DNA from: Clostridiaceae bacterium Marseille-Q4149
GTDB lineage: Bacteria; Bacillota; Clostridia; Oscillospirales; Oscillospiraceae
Assembly (NCBI GenBank): GCA_018228685.1
Contig: CP073691.1
Location: forward strand, 1,674,001-1,738,000
Length of the DNA: 64,000 bases
Direction: 5' to 3'
This document shows, one piece after another, positions 26,598 through 35,386 of the stretch. Under the pieces are notes generated by a model, which saw nothing but the letters and a program-made list of their open reading frames with translations, was not told the DNA's origin and did not search any database. The position numbers were made by a program, and so were the translations under genes. How positions within the stretch are numbered: position 1 is the first letter of the stretch; every line of letters begins with the position of its first letter.

Positions 26598-27634
26598 CCC
26601 GCCACCCCCAACTCGATCAGGCGGGTCACCAGCTCCCCAAAGGAAATGCCGATGCCCTGCATCATGCTGGGGTAGCGGCTGTGGGCGGTGAAGCCGGGGA
26701 TGGTGTTGACCTCATTGAAGACGATCTCCCCATCCGGGGTGAGGAACAGATCCACCCGGGCGAATACCCGGCAATCCAGGGCACGGTAAATGGTTTTTGC
26801 CGCTGCCTGGATCTCTGCCGCCTTCTCCGGCGGGATGCGGGCGGGACAGTGGATGGCGGAGGTCTTTAAGGTGTACTTCTCCTCATAGTTGAAAAAGCCC
26901 TCCGACAGCGCAATCTCGTCCACCAGACCCACGGTCAGTTCCTCGTTGCCCATGACCGCGCAGCCCACCTCAAAGCCGGGGATCGTCTCCTCCAGGATCA
27001 CGGCGCTGTCGTGGCGGAAGGCCTCCTCCATGGCGGCGGGCAGCTCTTCCGGCCCGGAGACTTTGGTGATACCGAAGGAGGAACCGGCCCGGACCGGCTT
27101 GACAAACACCGGGTATCCCAGTTCCTCCGCTGCCTGGGCGGTCCGGCTGAAATCATCGCTGGAATGAAAGACGTGGCTCCGGGGGACCCGGATGCCGGCC
27201 AGGGCCGCCAGCTGGTGGGCCCGGTCCTTGTCCATGCACAAGGCGCTGGACAATGTCCCGCAGCCGATGACCGGGACCCCGGCCAGTTCAAAGAGTCCCT
27301 GTACCGTACCGTCCTCGCCGTTCTTGCCGTGGAGGACTGGGAATACCGCGTCAAAGAGGAGACGGCGGCCGGAGCCGTCCAGCAGTAGTAAAGCGTGGGC
27401 CTCCCGTTCCACCAGTGGGGTGCAGGGGATACAGTCTGCCGCCTGCTGCCAAGTACCGTCCTCCAGCCGGGAGAGGTCGCCGGTATAGCAGAGCCACTGC
27501 CCCTCCCGTGTGATGCCCACAGCCAAAGGAGTATAGCGGGCGGGGTCCATGTGGGACAGCACCGCATAGGCGGAATGGAGAGAAACTTCGTACTCCGTGG
27601 AGCATCCGCCGAAGAGAACGAGAATGGTTTTCAT
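26594..27634 (-). CDS. vanG: VanG-type D-alanine:D-serine ligase
   Basis: The ATG at 27634 follows AGGAGGTCTTATCCC. The 346-residue protein is a D-Ala-D-X ligase of the ATP-grasp fold. It shows LFGGCSTEYEVSLHSA, the ATP loop GSSFGITKVS, VGCAVMGNE and the C-terminal FNEVNTIPGFTAHSRYP. The loop EEKYTLKTSAIHCP has Tyr at the position where D-lactate ligases have His, which fits D-Ser rather than D-Lac specificity. Replacing the terminal D-Ala of peptidoglycan precursors lowers vancomycin binding. The gene is separated from vanS by a hairpin. Confidence 0.92.
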   Translation of the reverse strand: MKTILVLFGGCSTEYEVSLHSAYAVLSHMDPARYTPLAVGITREGQWLCYTGDLSRLEDGTWQQAADCIPCTPLVEREAHALLLLDGSGRRLLFDAVFPVLHGKNGEDGTVQGLFELAGVPVIGCGTLSSALCMDKDRAHQLAALAGIRVPRSHVFHSSDDFSRTAQAAEELGYPVFVKPVRAGSSFGITKVSGPEELPAAMEEAFRHDSAVILEETIPGFEVGCAVMGNEELTVGLVDEIALSEGFFNYEEKYTLKTSAIHCPARIPPEKAAEIQAAAKTIYRALDCRVFARVDLFLTPDGEIVFNEVNTIPGFTAHSRYPSMMQGIGISFGELVTRLIELGVAG

Positions 27635-27662
27635 GGGATAAGACCTCCTAATCAAAATAAAG

Positions 27663-27701
27663 CGCCTGGTTCTGATACTGAAATGGTACCAGAACCAGGC
27701 G
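27663..27701 (-). promoter_or_regulatory. hairpin between vanS and vanG, possible attenuator or terminator
   Basis: The arms cgcctggttctg and cagaaccaggcg are perfectly complementary. On the minus strand the stem is followed by CTTTATTTTG and lies only some 20 bases before the vanG ribosome-binding site. A weak promoter candidate, TTGCAA-N16-TAGACA, precedes it at about 27714-27741. Confidence 0.55.
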
Positions 27702-27765
27702 TTTCATACTTGTCTATCTACCAACGGATGCCTTGCAAGTTTTCTGCGAAATTCTTGTGATTTTC

Positions 27766-28872
27766 TTACGGCGCTTCTGAATGGTCTGACGGAAGACAGA
27801 TGGTGAAGGTGATCCGATCCTCGGTGCTGTCCGCCCGAATGGTCCCGCCGTGGAGCTCCACGATCTCCTTGGCGATGGCTAAGCCAAGGCCCGCACCACC
27901 TGTCCGGGTGGCGCGGGAGCTGTCCAGACGGAAGAACTGTTCAAAGATCCGGTCCAATTTCTCCTGGGGGATGTTCTTTCCCGCATTGGAGAAGGTGAGT
28001 ACGATTTTCTCGGCCTCTATCCGTCCGGCAATTTCCACCGTGCTGTCCGGCAGGCTATAATAAGACGCGTTGCGCAGGAGATTATCAAAGACCCTTGCCA
28101 GCTTATCCGGGTCACAGGAATAGTGCAGCTTGGGCGGCAGATCCAGGCTGCATGACAGCCCCGATTCTGCGAAAATGGGGCGGAATTCGCTGGCGACCTG
28201 CTCCAGCATCCGCGTCAGGTCCACGCTCTGCCGCTCCAGCTCCAGGCGAGAGAGGTTGAAGCGGGTGATGTCGAAGAACTCGTTGATGAGGTCCTCCAGC
28301 CGCTCCGCCTTCTCCAGGGCGATGCCGGTGTACCTGGCCCGGATCTCCGGGGAGATCTGAGGCTCATCCCGCAGGAGGGTCAGGTAGCCGATGACGCTGA
28401 TCAGGGGCGTTTTCAGGTCGTGGGCCAGATAGACGATTAGGTCGTTTTTCCGCTGTTCTGCCTCCCGGGCTGCCCGGGCGTCCCGGAGAGCCTGCTCCCG
28501 GGCCAGATTCAGCTGGATGGAGATGTCCTCCAGGGAATCCGGCAGCTGGATGGGCTCCTCACTGGGGCGGGATAATTGCTCTGCCGCATTGGCCACCACG
28601 TCCAGCTGCTTGATGGGCTTGGAGATAAAATAGAAGCTGATGACCACCCAGCCCGCCAGCACTGTGACGATGCAGACCAGAACGATGTAGTCTCGAACCC
28701 AATTCAGGAAGTCGTGGAGCGGCGAGGGCTGCCAGGTGATGCTGGCGCAGATGATGAAGCCCAGGAATGCCAAGGCCATCACTGCGACCACCCAAGCCAT
28801 GAGGACCAGCAGGTAGCCGCCCCAGATGCGCAAAGATCTCCGGCGGCTGCGGGTATTTCCTTTCTTACTCAA
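27766..28872 (-). CDS. vanS: VanS-type sensor histidine kinase
   Basis: The 368-residue kinase has two membrane helices (about residues 15-45 and 62-85), a HAMP-like linker, and the phospho-acceptor box YLAHDLKTPLISVIGYL. The ATPase domain has the N-box NLLRNASYYS, the G1 region FSNAGKNIPQEKLDRIFEQF and the G2 box GGAGLGLAIAKEIVELHGG. It should sense glycopeptide exposure and phosphorylate VanR. It overlaps vanR by 8 bases. The short extracellular loop (about 15-20 residues) is in line with the VanB/VanG-type small sensors. Confidence 0.92.
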   Translation of the reverse strand: MSKKGNTRSRRRSLRIWGGYLLVLMAWVVAVMALAFLGFIICASITWQPSPLHDFLNWVRDYIVLVCIVTVLAGWVVISFYFISKPIKQLDVVANAAEQLSRPSEEPIQLPDSLEDISIQLNLAREQALRDARAAREAEQRKNDLIVYLAHDLKTPLISVIGYLTLLRDEPQISPEIRARYTGIALEKAERLEDLINEFFDITRFNLSRLELERQSVDLTRMLEQVASEFRPIFAESGLSCSLDLPPKLHYSCDPDKLARVFDNLLRNASYYSLPDSTVEIAGRIEAEKIVLTFSNAGKNIPQEKLDRIFEQFFRLDSSRATRTGGAGLGLAIAKEIVELHGGTIRADSTEDRITFTICLPSDHSEAP

Positions 28873-29560
28873 TGGTGTACCCCACCCCCCAAACGGTCTT
28901 GATGAATTTGGGCTTTCGGCTGGGCTCGTGCATCTTTTCCCGTAGCCGGGCGATGTGACTCATGACGGTGTTGTTGCTGTCCATAAACGCCTCGCCCCAA
29001 ACATGTTCAAACAGTTCCTCGCTGGACACCACATTCCCCCGGTGCTCACATAGATACCAGAGAATGGAGAATTCCAAGGGCGTCAGGGCCAGTTCCTCGC
29101 CGAACAGGACGCACTTGTGAGTGGCCTTGGAGATCTGAAGGCCTCGAAAGTCGTATTCGGTGACCTCCTGGACTGTCCCCTCCCTGGGGTTGTACCGGGT
29201 GTAGCGGCGCAGCTGAGTCTTGACCCGGGCCACCAGTTCCAGAGGATTGAAGGGCTTGGTGATGTAGTCGTCCGCTCCCAAGGTCAGCCCCATGATCTTG
29301 TCCATATCCTCCACCTTTGCGGTGAGCATGATGATGGGGAACAGGTGGTCCTCCCGGATGCGCTGGCAGAGGGTAAAGCCGTCCATGTCCGGCAGCATCA
29401 CATCCAGCACCGCCAGATTCAAGCGTGTCGTCCGCACACAAGCCAGGGCGTCGGAGGCATTATAGAATTTGTGGATGGTGAAGCCTTCGTTTTTCAGATA
29501 GACCTCCACCAGATCTGCGATCGCAGTCTCGTCATCGACGACTAAAATATGTGTAGCCAT
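28865..29560 (-). CDS. vanR: VanR-type response regulator
   Basis: The 231-residue protein is an OmpR/PhoB-type regulator. The receiver domain begins ILVVDDETAIADLVEVYLKN, with the phospho-accepting Asp in LAVLDVMLPDMDGF and the conserved Lys in GADDYITKPF. The C-terminal winged helix includes LTPLEFSILWYLCEHRGNVV and NNTVMSHIARLREKM. It should activate its own promoter and the vanG-vanXY-vanT genes. It is the promoter-proximal gene of the cluster. There is no vanU, vanY or vanW here, unlike the enterococcal vanG element. Confidence 0.93.
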   Translation of the reverse strand: MATHILVVDDETAIADLVEVYLKNEGFTIHKFYNASDALACVRTTRLNLAVLDVMLPDMDGFTLCQRIREDHLFPIIMLTAKVEDMDKIMGLTLGADDYITKPFNPLELVARVKTQLRRYTRYNPREGTVQEVTEYDFRGLQISKATHKCVLFGEELALTPLEFSILWYLCEHRGNVVSSEELFEHVWGEAFMDSNNTVMSHIARLREKMHEPSRKPKFIKTVWGVGYTIE

Positions 29561-29587
29561 AGTTGCCGGCCTTTCGTGTTTTTCTGC

Positions 29588-29651
29588 ATTATAGCACGGA
29601 ACGTATAAAAATGCGAGTATGACTCTTGATTTTTCCTAAACATGTCCTAAA
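29588..29651 (-). promoter_or_regulatory. vanRS promoter with direct-repeat regulator site
   Basis: TATAAT on the minus strand (29588-29593) lies about 30 bases before the vanR start. Upstream, the 7-bp word TTTAGGA occurs twice (29645-29651 and 29634-29640) at an 11-bp interval, one helical turn, which is the usual form of OmpR-family binding sites. No good -35 box is present, fitting an activated promoter. Confidence 0.55.
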
Positions 29652-30035
29652 GGGGACTGTTGCGGTCTCCTGTCTGCGCAAAATTCTCACCAGACTGTAT
29701 CGAAACTACGATCTTCCAGACTCCTGATTTCGTAGGGTCGAAGTCGTGAAGCTGCGCCGCAGTGCTCTGTCATCCTTCGCTGGCAGGATCGGTCTGCGTA
29801 TGATGCTCCCCTCCATTTCCGCTGGCCCCCTCCTCTGCAATAATTTGTCCTACTTGATTTTTAATCTGTCCATGCTTTTTATCAGGATACCATCTTTTCC
29901 ACCACGATACAAGCAGAGGGGCAAGGGGATGCTCAAAAGTCCTGTGGGTACTGCTCCTCTAAAAGAATACTACTCCCACTTCTTTCGAGGTGGGAGATTT
30001 TTGTATTCAGATATTTTGAATTGGAGGTACTGACT
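29652..30035. other. gene-poor gap with terminator-like hairpin
   Basis: No convincing gene lies here. A short stem (ctcccac 29973-29979 with gtgggag 29990-29996) is followed on the plus strand by ATTTTT. The RepA-like gene's ribosome-binding site TGGAGG is at about 30022. Confidence 0.4.
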
Positions 30036-31550
<1,515 letters not shown>

Positions 31551-31650
31551 TTATCCCCCTTTCACAGCATATAGCTTCGCTGTGGGGCTTCGGCGGCGTT
31601 GTGGTATGCTCCGTTACTTTTGCGGCGGGGTTAGGACCTCATTTTGGGCA

Positions 31651-31686
31651 GAAAAAAAGCAGGAGACCTTTTTCAGATTTCCTGCT
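31651..31686 (-). terminator. terminator on the minus strand
   Basis: On the minus strand agcagga and tcctgct pair around 15 bases and are followed by a run of seven T. It would end the transcript carrying the small genes at 31772-32919. Confidence 0.6.
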
Positions 31687-31771
31687 TGGTGTGCCGCTGT
31701 GTTGGCGGCTGATATTTAGTTGCAAAAGTTCGGGACAGGTTGACCCGATGGGTAGATGGTATACTTAAAAA

Positions 31772-32176
31772 TTATGGTTCTCTTGTCATTAGCTCATTAG
31801 CATAATGATTAAGAGCTTCACAAGGTTCATATTTGCATTTATAACCAATACCGTCAATTATAATAAATGGATTGTATGCTATAATCTCCACTTGAGAACC
31901 ATCTGCCAAAGACAGAGTGAAAATAACTGCTTGTCCGGCATATTCTGTATATGAGTTGTCCTTATTGTAAATAACTACCTCATTGAGATATGATACTAAT
32001 TCCTCTGTTTCTACTATCTGAATTGTTGTATCAGGTGGCGATAACCGAACACTTGCCGAAGTAATATCTGCTGCCTCTAAATCTTTGAATGGTCTATGAG
32101 CAGAAAACAAAAGAAAGCTAATACCTATACCGATTAAACATATCAGTGCAATTAACAAAAACTTTTTATGCTTCAT
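31772..32176 (-). CDS. small secreted or membrane-anchored protein
   Basis: The 134-residue product starts MKHKKFLLIALICLIGIGIS and has one N-terminal hydrophobic segment of about 20 residues, which may be an anchor or an uncleaved signal. The remainder is a mixed soluble domain with no family I recognise. A possible disulphide pair lies in KCKYEPCE. It is the last of four small leftward genes in a low-GC block that differs from the surrounding mobility genes, suggesting a separate origin. An immunity-type function is possible but speculative. Confidence 0.6.
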   Translation of the reverse strand: MKHKKFLLIALICLIGIGISFLLFSAHRPFKDLEAADITSASVRLSPPDTTIQIVETEELVSYLNEVVIYNKDNSYTEYAGQAVIFTLSLADGSQVEIIAYNPFIIIDGIGYKCKYEPCEALNHYANELMTREP

Positions 32177-32197
32177 TTGATTCTCCTTTACACACTA

Positions 32198-32452
32198 CTA
32201 TGAAATTTCTTTTTCATCATCTCTTGGTGGTCGGACATAACATAACATTTCTTTTTCACAAGCACCAAATTTTGAGAAATTGGATTTCGCTTCTTTTAGC
32301 GTTATTCCATGATTAGAGTCACTTGGTTCGTTATCAGAAGCAATGAACGGGTCATTCTCCCAAAAACAAACGGGACAGATATACCCACAATCTTCATTTG
32401 CCGGAACATTATAGGTAAAATATCCGCAGCAAGGACATTGATATTTCATCAT
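32198..32452 (-). CDS. Cys-rich CPCC-domain protein
   Basis: The 84-residue protein starts MMKYQCPCCGYFTYNVPANE and continues with CGYICPVCFWEND, giving two CPxC-type pairs that should form a single zinc site. This is the CPCC family of small proteins, found scattered in bacteria and often next to other small accessory genes or immunity proteins. Its function is unknown. It lies 21 bases downstream of the next small membrane gene and in the same direction. Confidence 0.75.
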   Translation of the reverse strand: MMKYQCPCCGYFTYNVPANEDCGYICPVCFWENDPFIASDNEPSDSNHGITLKEAKSNFSKFGACEKEMLCYVRPPRDDEKEIS

Positions 32453-32472
32453 TTCGTATTTTTAGCTCCCCA

Positions 32473-32655
32473 TTATAATTTCATATTTGAATAACAGCAA
32501 ATTATCAAAAATATCATTCCTAAAATCGCAAGACTTTCGCATATAGAAACTATTTTGAAATTCCTCAAACTCATTTTTCCTTTTTTATATTCGTCATAAC
32601 ACAAATAAATTGTAATCGCTGCAAATACAATCGTTATAATCTCGATAACCGGCAT
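32473..32655 (-). CDS. 60-residue membrane protein
   Basis: It has two predicted helices (IIEI-type start IEIITIVFAAITIYLCY and a second ESLAILGMIFLIICCY) joined by a basic loop KKGKMSLRNFK. The ATG is preceded by TAGGAGGGATATAG. No family recognised; it is one of four small genes in a low-GC cluster. Confidence 0.55.
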   Translation of the reverse strand: MPVIEIITIVFAAITIYLCYDEYKKGKMSLRNFKIVSICESLAILGMIFLIICCYSNMKL

Positions 32656-32706
32656 CTATATCCCTCCTAAAATTGATTTGTCGCTCGTCATGCAATCTGA
32701 AAGTTA

Positions 32707-32919
32707 TTATTTCAAAATAAAGGGTAGTATTATCATAACAACTCCTGATAGAGCAAATAAAATACCGCCAATTTTTGTGGTTTTCAGATATAACTCAGAT
32801 GGCTCATCTGCACGATAAGATTTCCATGCTTCTGTTAATTTCCACACTAAATCTGGCTTTAAAAAAATAAACACACCTAAAACAAAAATTATAACTCCAC
32901 CACTAATAGACCATAACAT
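32707..32919 (-). CDS. DUF6199-like small membrane protein
   Basis: The 70-residue protein has helices at both ends (GGVIIFVLGVFIFL and GGILFALSGVVMIILPFIL). Between them is a loop containing PDLVWKLTEAWKSYRADEPS, which matches the DUF6199 family of small two-helix proteins. Their function is not known. It is the first gene of the small low-GC cluster, with GGGAGGGACGCC just before the ATG. Confidence 0.65.
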   Translation of the reverse strand: MLWSISGGVIIFVLGVFIFLKPDLVWKLTEAWKSYRADEPSELYLKTTKIGGILFALSGVVMIILPFILK

Positions 32920-33005
32920 AGGCGTCCCTCCCGTTATTCAAGTCCAGTTTGTTATTGATTTCATTATACTTTATTACCTATCGAAAAGATAGCGTATTTT
33001 ATGAA

Positions 33006-33108
33006 ACTTGTCAGATGGGAACAGCTTGCAGCGCAAGGTGTCCCCAGATGGCAAGTCCACAAAAGGGTAGCTGGCGGCAGCCAGCGCAGGGGAAGCGTAG
33101 CGTCCCCT
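33006..33108. ncRNA. three-hairpin structured element, copy A
   Basis: The segment folds into a long stem (ACTTGTCA-ga-TGGG with CCCA-ga-TGGCAAGT) capped by CTTGC/GCAAG. A hairpin GCTGGC-ggca-GCCAGC (33070-33085) and a hairpin AGGGGA/TCCCCT (33088-33108) follow. A second copy at 59967-60069 has different bases in the stems but keeps the pairings. It is non-coding. Whether it acts as RNA or as a DNA structure, and on which strand, is not shown. Confidence 0.55.
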
Positions 33109-33180
33109 GTATGATTTGGAGCAGACCTTGACTGCGGAAAATCACAGCCCTCCGGCAAGGAGCCTTCGGAGAACGCAATG

Positions 33181-33215
33181 CACCAACCTCTGGGTGGTGT
33201 ATAATTGCGCCCTTA
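33181..33215 (+). other. candidate origin of transfer, IncQ/MOBQ-like
   Basis: The hairpin CACC-aacct-ctGGGTGGTG is followed at once by TATAATTGCGCCCT. The RSF1010/R1162 oriT has the same layout, an inverted repeat then TAAGTGCGCCCT with the nick in the last part, so this is a likely nick region. It lies beside a DUF3847 gene, a common neighbour of MobA/MobL relaxases, but no such relaxase is present in the window. A palindrome CCTTAGT-aa-ACTAAGG follows directly. Confidence 0.55.
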
Positions 33216-33220
33216 GTAAA

Positions 33221-33517
33221 CTAAGGGGTTTCCGGCTTCTCCCGTTCCAGCAGTTTTTTCAATAGTTCCTGCGTGTCCTGCCTGTGAAAAATGAGTTTCA
33301 ACAACAGCATGACATCATCATCTGTCAGGCGTTCCGGCTCTTGCAGAAAACTTTCCAGCATACCGCCACGGGTACAGAGCCGGTGCGTTCGTTCCTTTCG
33401 GGTAAGCTGCTTTAACTGGTACTGCAATGCCTTTTCATCATTGATGGCTTTCCGCAGTTTCTTTTCGCTTTTCTCCAGCTCCCAGTTGAGTTTTTCCAGC
33501 TTTGAGGTCTCAGGCAA
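33221..33517 (-). CDS. DUF3847 protein of mobilisable elements
   Basis: The 98-residue protein is highly charged with an N-terminal coiled coil (LEKLNWELEKSEKKLRKAIN). It then has QLKQLTRKERTHRLCTRGGM and ends DTQELLKKLLEREKPETP, the pattern of DUF3847. The family is known almost only from mobilisable and conjugative elements of Firmicutes, next to relaxase genes, and may be an accessory relaxosome protein. It overlaps the RepA-type gene by 8 bases and ends beside the candidate oriT. Confidence 0.8.
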   Translation of the reverse strand: MPETSKLEKLNWELEKSEKKLRKAINDEKALQYQLKQLTRKERTHRLCTRGGMLESFLQEPERLTDDDVMLLLKLIFHRQDTQELLKKLLEREKPETP

Positions 33518-33851
33518 GGGCAGCGTCCTCCTTTCCCGGTATCAGCACATAAATCCGGTTTGGTTCTCCCACGCCCTGACGCACCCGCATGATAAGCCCA
33601 GCGGTTTCCAGTTCATTCAGAGAACGCTTGACCGTCATGGAGTTGCGGGACAGGACTGTAGCAATGGCTGTGACAGGGAAGCAGACAAACAGGATTCCGT
33701 TTTCGTCCTCCTGCCCTTTGGATAGCATAGCGTCCAGCATCCGGCAGTACATGACCTTTGCGGTGCTGCTGACTGGAAATCCTGTCAACGCTATGGGAAA
33801 TGGCATACACGGCGGCAATGGTGTGTCTATCGTCATAAATTCAAAATTCAT
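33510..33851 (-). CDS. replication initiator protein A, N-terminal type
   Basis: The 113-residue protein matches the RepA_N domain: PFPIALTGFPVSSTAKVMYC then RMLDAMLSKGQEDENG, and a helix-turn-helix in VTAIATVLSRNSMTVKRSLN. Full-length initiators are longer, but short versions consisting of this winged-helix domain are usual in these transposons. It should bind DNA for replication or gene control of the element. It overlaps both neighbours, so DUF3847, this gene and the small Cys-rich gene form one leftward operon. Confidence 0.75.
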   Translation of the reverse strand: MNFEFMTIDTPLPPCMPFPIALTGFPVSSTAKVMYCRMLDAMLSKGQEDENGILFVCFPVTAIATVLSRNSMTVKRSLNELETAGLIMRVRQGVGEPNRIYVLIPGKEDAALA

Positions 33852-34036
33852 TCGGTGTGTTCCTCCTTTTTCTTTGCTCGTTTGGATAAATAACGGGGGC
33901 AGTCAACCACAACCGCCCGGAAGCTCTGCCTGCACCCATGCTGGCATTTCCGGCATAATTCGTTGTAAGTGACACGCCCCCGGTCATTGAGGTAAAAGGA
34001 AAGCTCATGCTTCCTCTTTTTGCTCATTCTCGGCAT
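33848..34036 (-). CDS. small Cys-rich element protein, paralogue of the one at 51522
   Basis: The 62-residue protein MPRMSKKRKHELSFYLNDRG contains CRKCQHGCRQSF and a later VDCPRYLSK, a set of four cysteines that could bind zinc. A close paralogue lies at 51522-51713 with the same start and cysteine pattern, again upstream of replication genes on the same strand. It is conserved across Clostridial elements; function unknown. Confidence 0.7.
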   Translation of the reverse strand: MPRMSKKRKHELSFYLNDRGRVTYNELCRKCQHGCRQSFRAVVVDCPRYLSKRAKKKEEHTE

Positions 34037-34518
34037 ATTGCGCTTCCTCCCGTTTTTGTGTATGGTTTCGGGGCGATTTTCGGCAAAATTACGGTCATAG
34101 AGCCGCTTAAAATCTCCCGAAGTATCAGCGATAGGGTAGACTATCCCCCTATCAGATTGTCGTGTTTCGGTATCATTTCGGTGTCAGTTCGCCAGTTCTC
34201 CCCGGTGTCGTTCCTCCCCTGAATCTCACAGCGGCGTATCGCTCCCTTTGGTACGCTCGTTTCGGTCAGGGTTCCTCCATATCCCTGCCAAAAGTCATGG
34301 CGCTACATCGCCGGGGAAGCATATCCCACACAGGCTGGTCATTCGATTGGAATAATCCATCGATGAACTACCTGTATCATAGAACATTTTTGTGCCCTGT
34401 GCCGTATATCCACAAAGTAGGAATCAGGGGGAAAATCAGAAATTTCCACGATTGCGGAAAGTGTGATATAATCCAGTTAAACGGCAGAAATAAAACCACC
34501 GGAAAGGAGCGTGCGCCC
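34037..34518. other. intergenic region with iteron-like word
   Basis: No gene is credible in this 480-bp gap between divergent genes. The 17-mer TTTCGGTATCATTTCGG occurs at 34165-34181 and again at 51875-51891, with a variant at 51775-51792. Both places are upstream of the paralogous small Cys-rich genes. The XRE gene's ribosome-binding site GGAAAGGAGC is at the right edge. Confidence 0.5.
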
Positions 34519-35325
34519 ATGAAAGTTGCAACAAGCATACAGGAACGCCTTTGGGAACTCCGCAAAGACAAAGGCTTAAATCTGGAAGAACTATCAAAGC
34601 TGACGGGCATTTCTAAATCAGCCCTTGGCAGTTATGAAAAAGAGGATTATAAGGAAATCAATCATGGCAACCTTATCACGCTGGCAGACTTCTATGGGGT
34701 TTCCGTCGATTATCTGCTGTGCCGGACAGAGAACAGGGAGCAGATCAACACGCCACTGACGGAGCTGCATTTGAACGATGAGATGGTGGCACTGCTGAAA
34801 AGCGGTCGGATTAACAACCGTCTGCTCTGCGAACTTGCCACCCATAAGGACTTTATCAAGTTTCTTGCGGACATTGAGATTTATGTGGACGGGATTGCCA
34901 CCATGCAAATCCAAAATCTCAACTCCCTTGTTGATACCGTCCGGCATGAAATTATTGAACGGTATCGCCCCGGCGAAGATGACCCGCATTTGAAGGTGCT
35001 GCAAGCCGCACATATCAGTGATGATGAGTATTTCAGTCACATGGTTCTGGATGACCTCAACCTGATTATCCGGGATATTCGGGAATTCCACAAAAAGGAC
35101 AGCGAGAGTGCGCCCCAAACTACCGTTGCCGATGAACTGAAAGAAAATCTGGAAGCGGTCGAAAATTTCAAGGGCAGTCGAGATGAAAAACTGGTTATCC
35201 TTTACTGCAAGCAGCTTGGTATCAACTATAAAAACCTGTCAGAAGAAGAATTTCGCTGGTTCATTCGTATTCTCAAAAAATCAAAGAAAATGGGAACGCC
35301 TATCAGCCAGAGGAAAAAACGGTAA
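34519..35325 (+). CDS. XRE-family transcriptional regulator
   Basis: The ATG at 34519 follows GGAAAGGAGC and starts a 268-residue protein. Residues 1-65 are a Cro/CI helix-turn-helix (SIQERLWELRKDKGLNLEEL, then SKLTGISKSALGSYEKED and LITLADFYGVSVDYLLC). The remaining 200 residues form an alpha-helical domain found in regulators carried by conjugative transposons, ending with RILKKSKKMGTPISQRKKR. It is divergent from the replication operon and likely controls element genes, perhaps at the iteron-like words between them. Confidence 0.85.
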   Translation: MKVATSIQERLWELRKDKGLNLEELSKLTGISKSALGSYEKEDYKEINHGNLITLADFYGVSVDYLLCRTENREQINTPLTELHLNDEMVALLKSGRINNRLLCELATHKDFIKFLADIEIYVDGIATMQIQNLNSLVDTVRHEIIERYRPGEDDPHLKVLQAAHISDDEYFSHMVLDDLNLIIRDIREFHKKDSESAPQTTVADELKENLEAVENFKGSRDEKLVILYCKQLGINYKNLSEEEFRWFIRILKKSKKMGTPISQRKKR

Positions 35326-35386
35326 AGGAAAACCGCTGTTGCATGGTTTGTTGGATTCCATGTAGCAGCGGTTTGTGCTGTGGTTA

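Noticed and set aside
29746-30033. 95-codon plus-strand frame before the RepA-like gene
   Set aside because: It has no ribosome-binding site and runs through a terminator hairpin, and its sequence looks non-coding.
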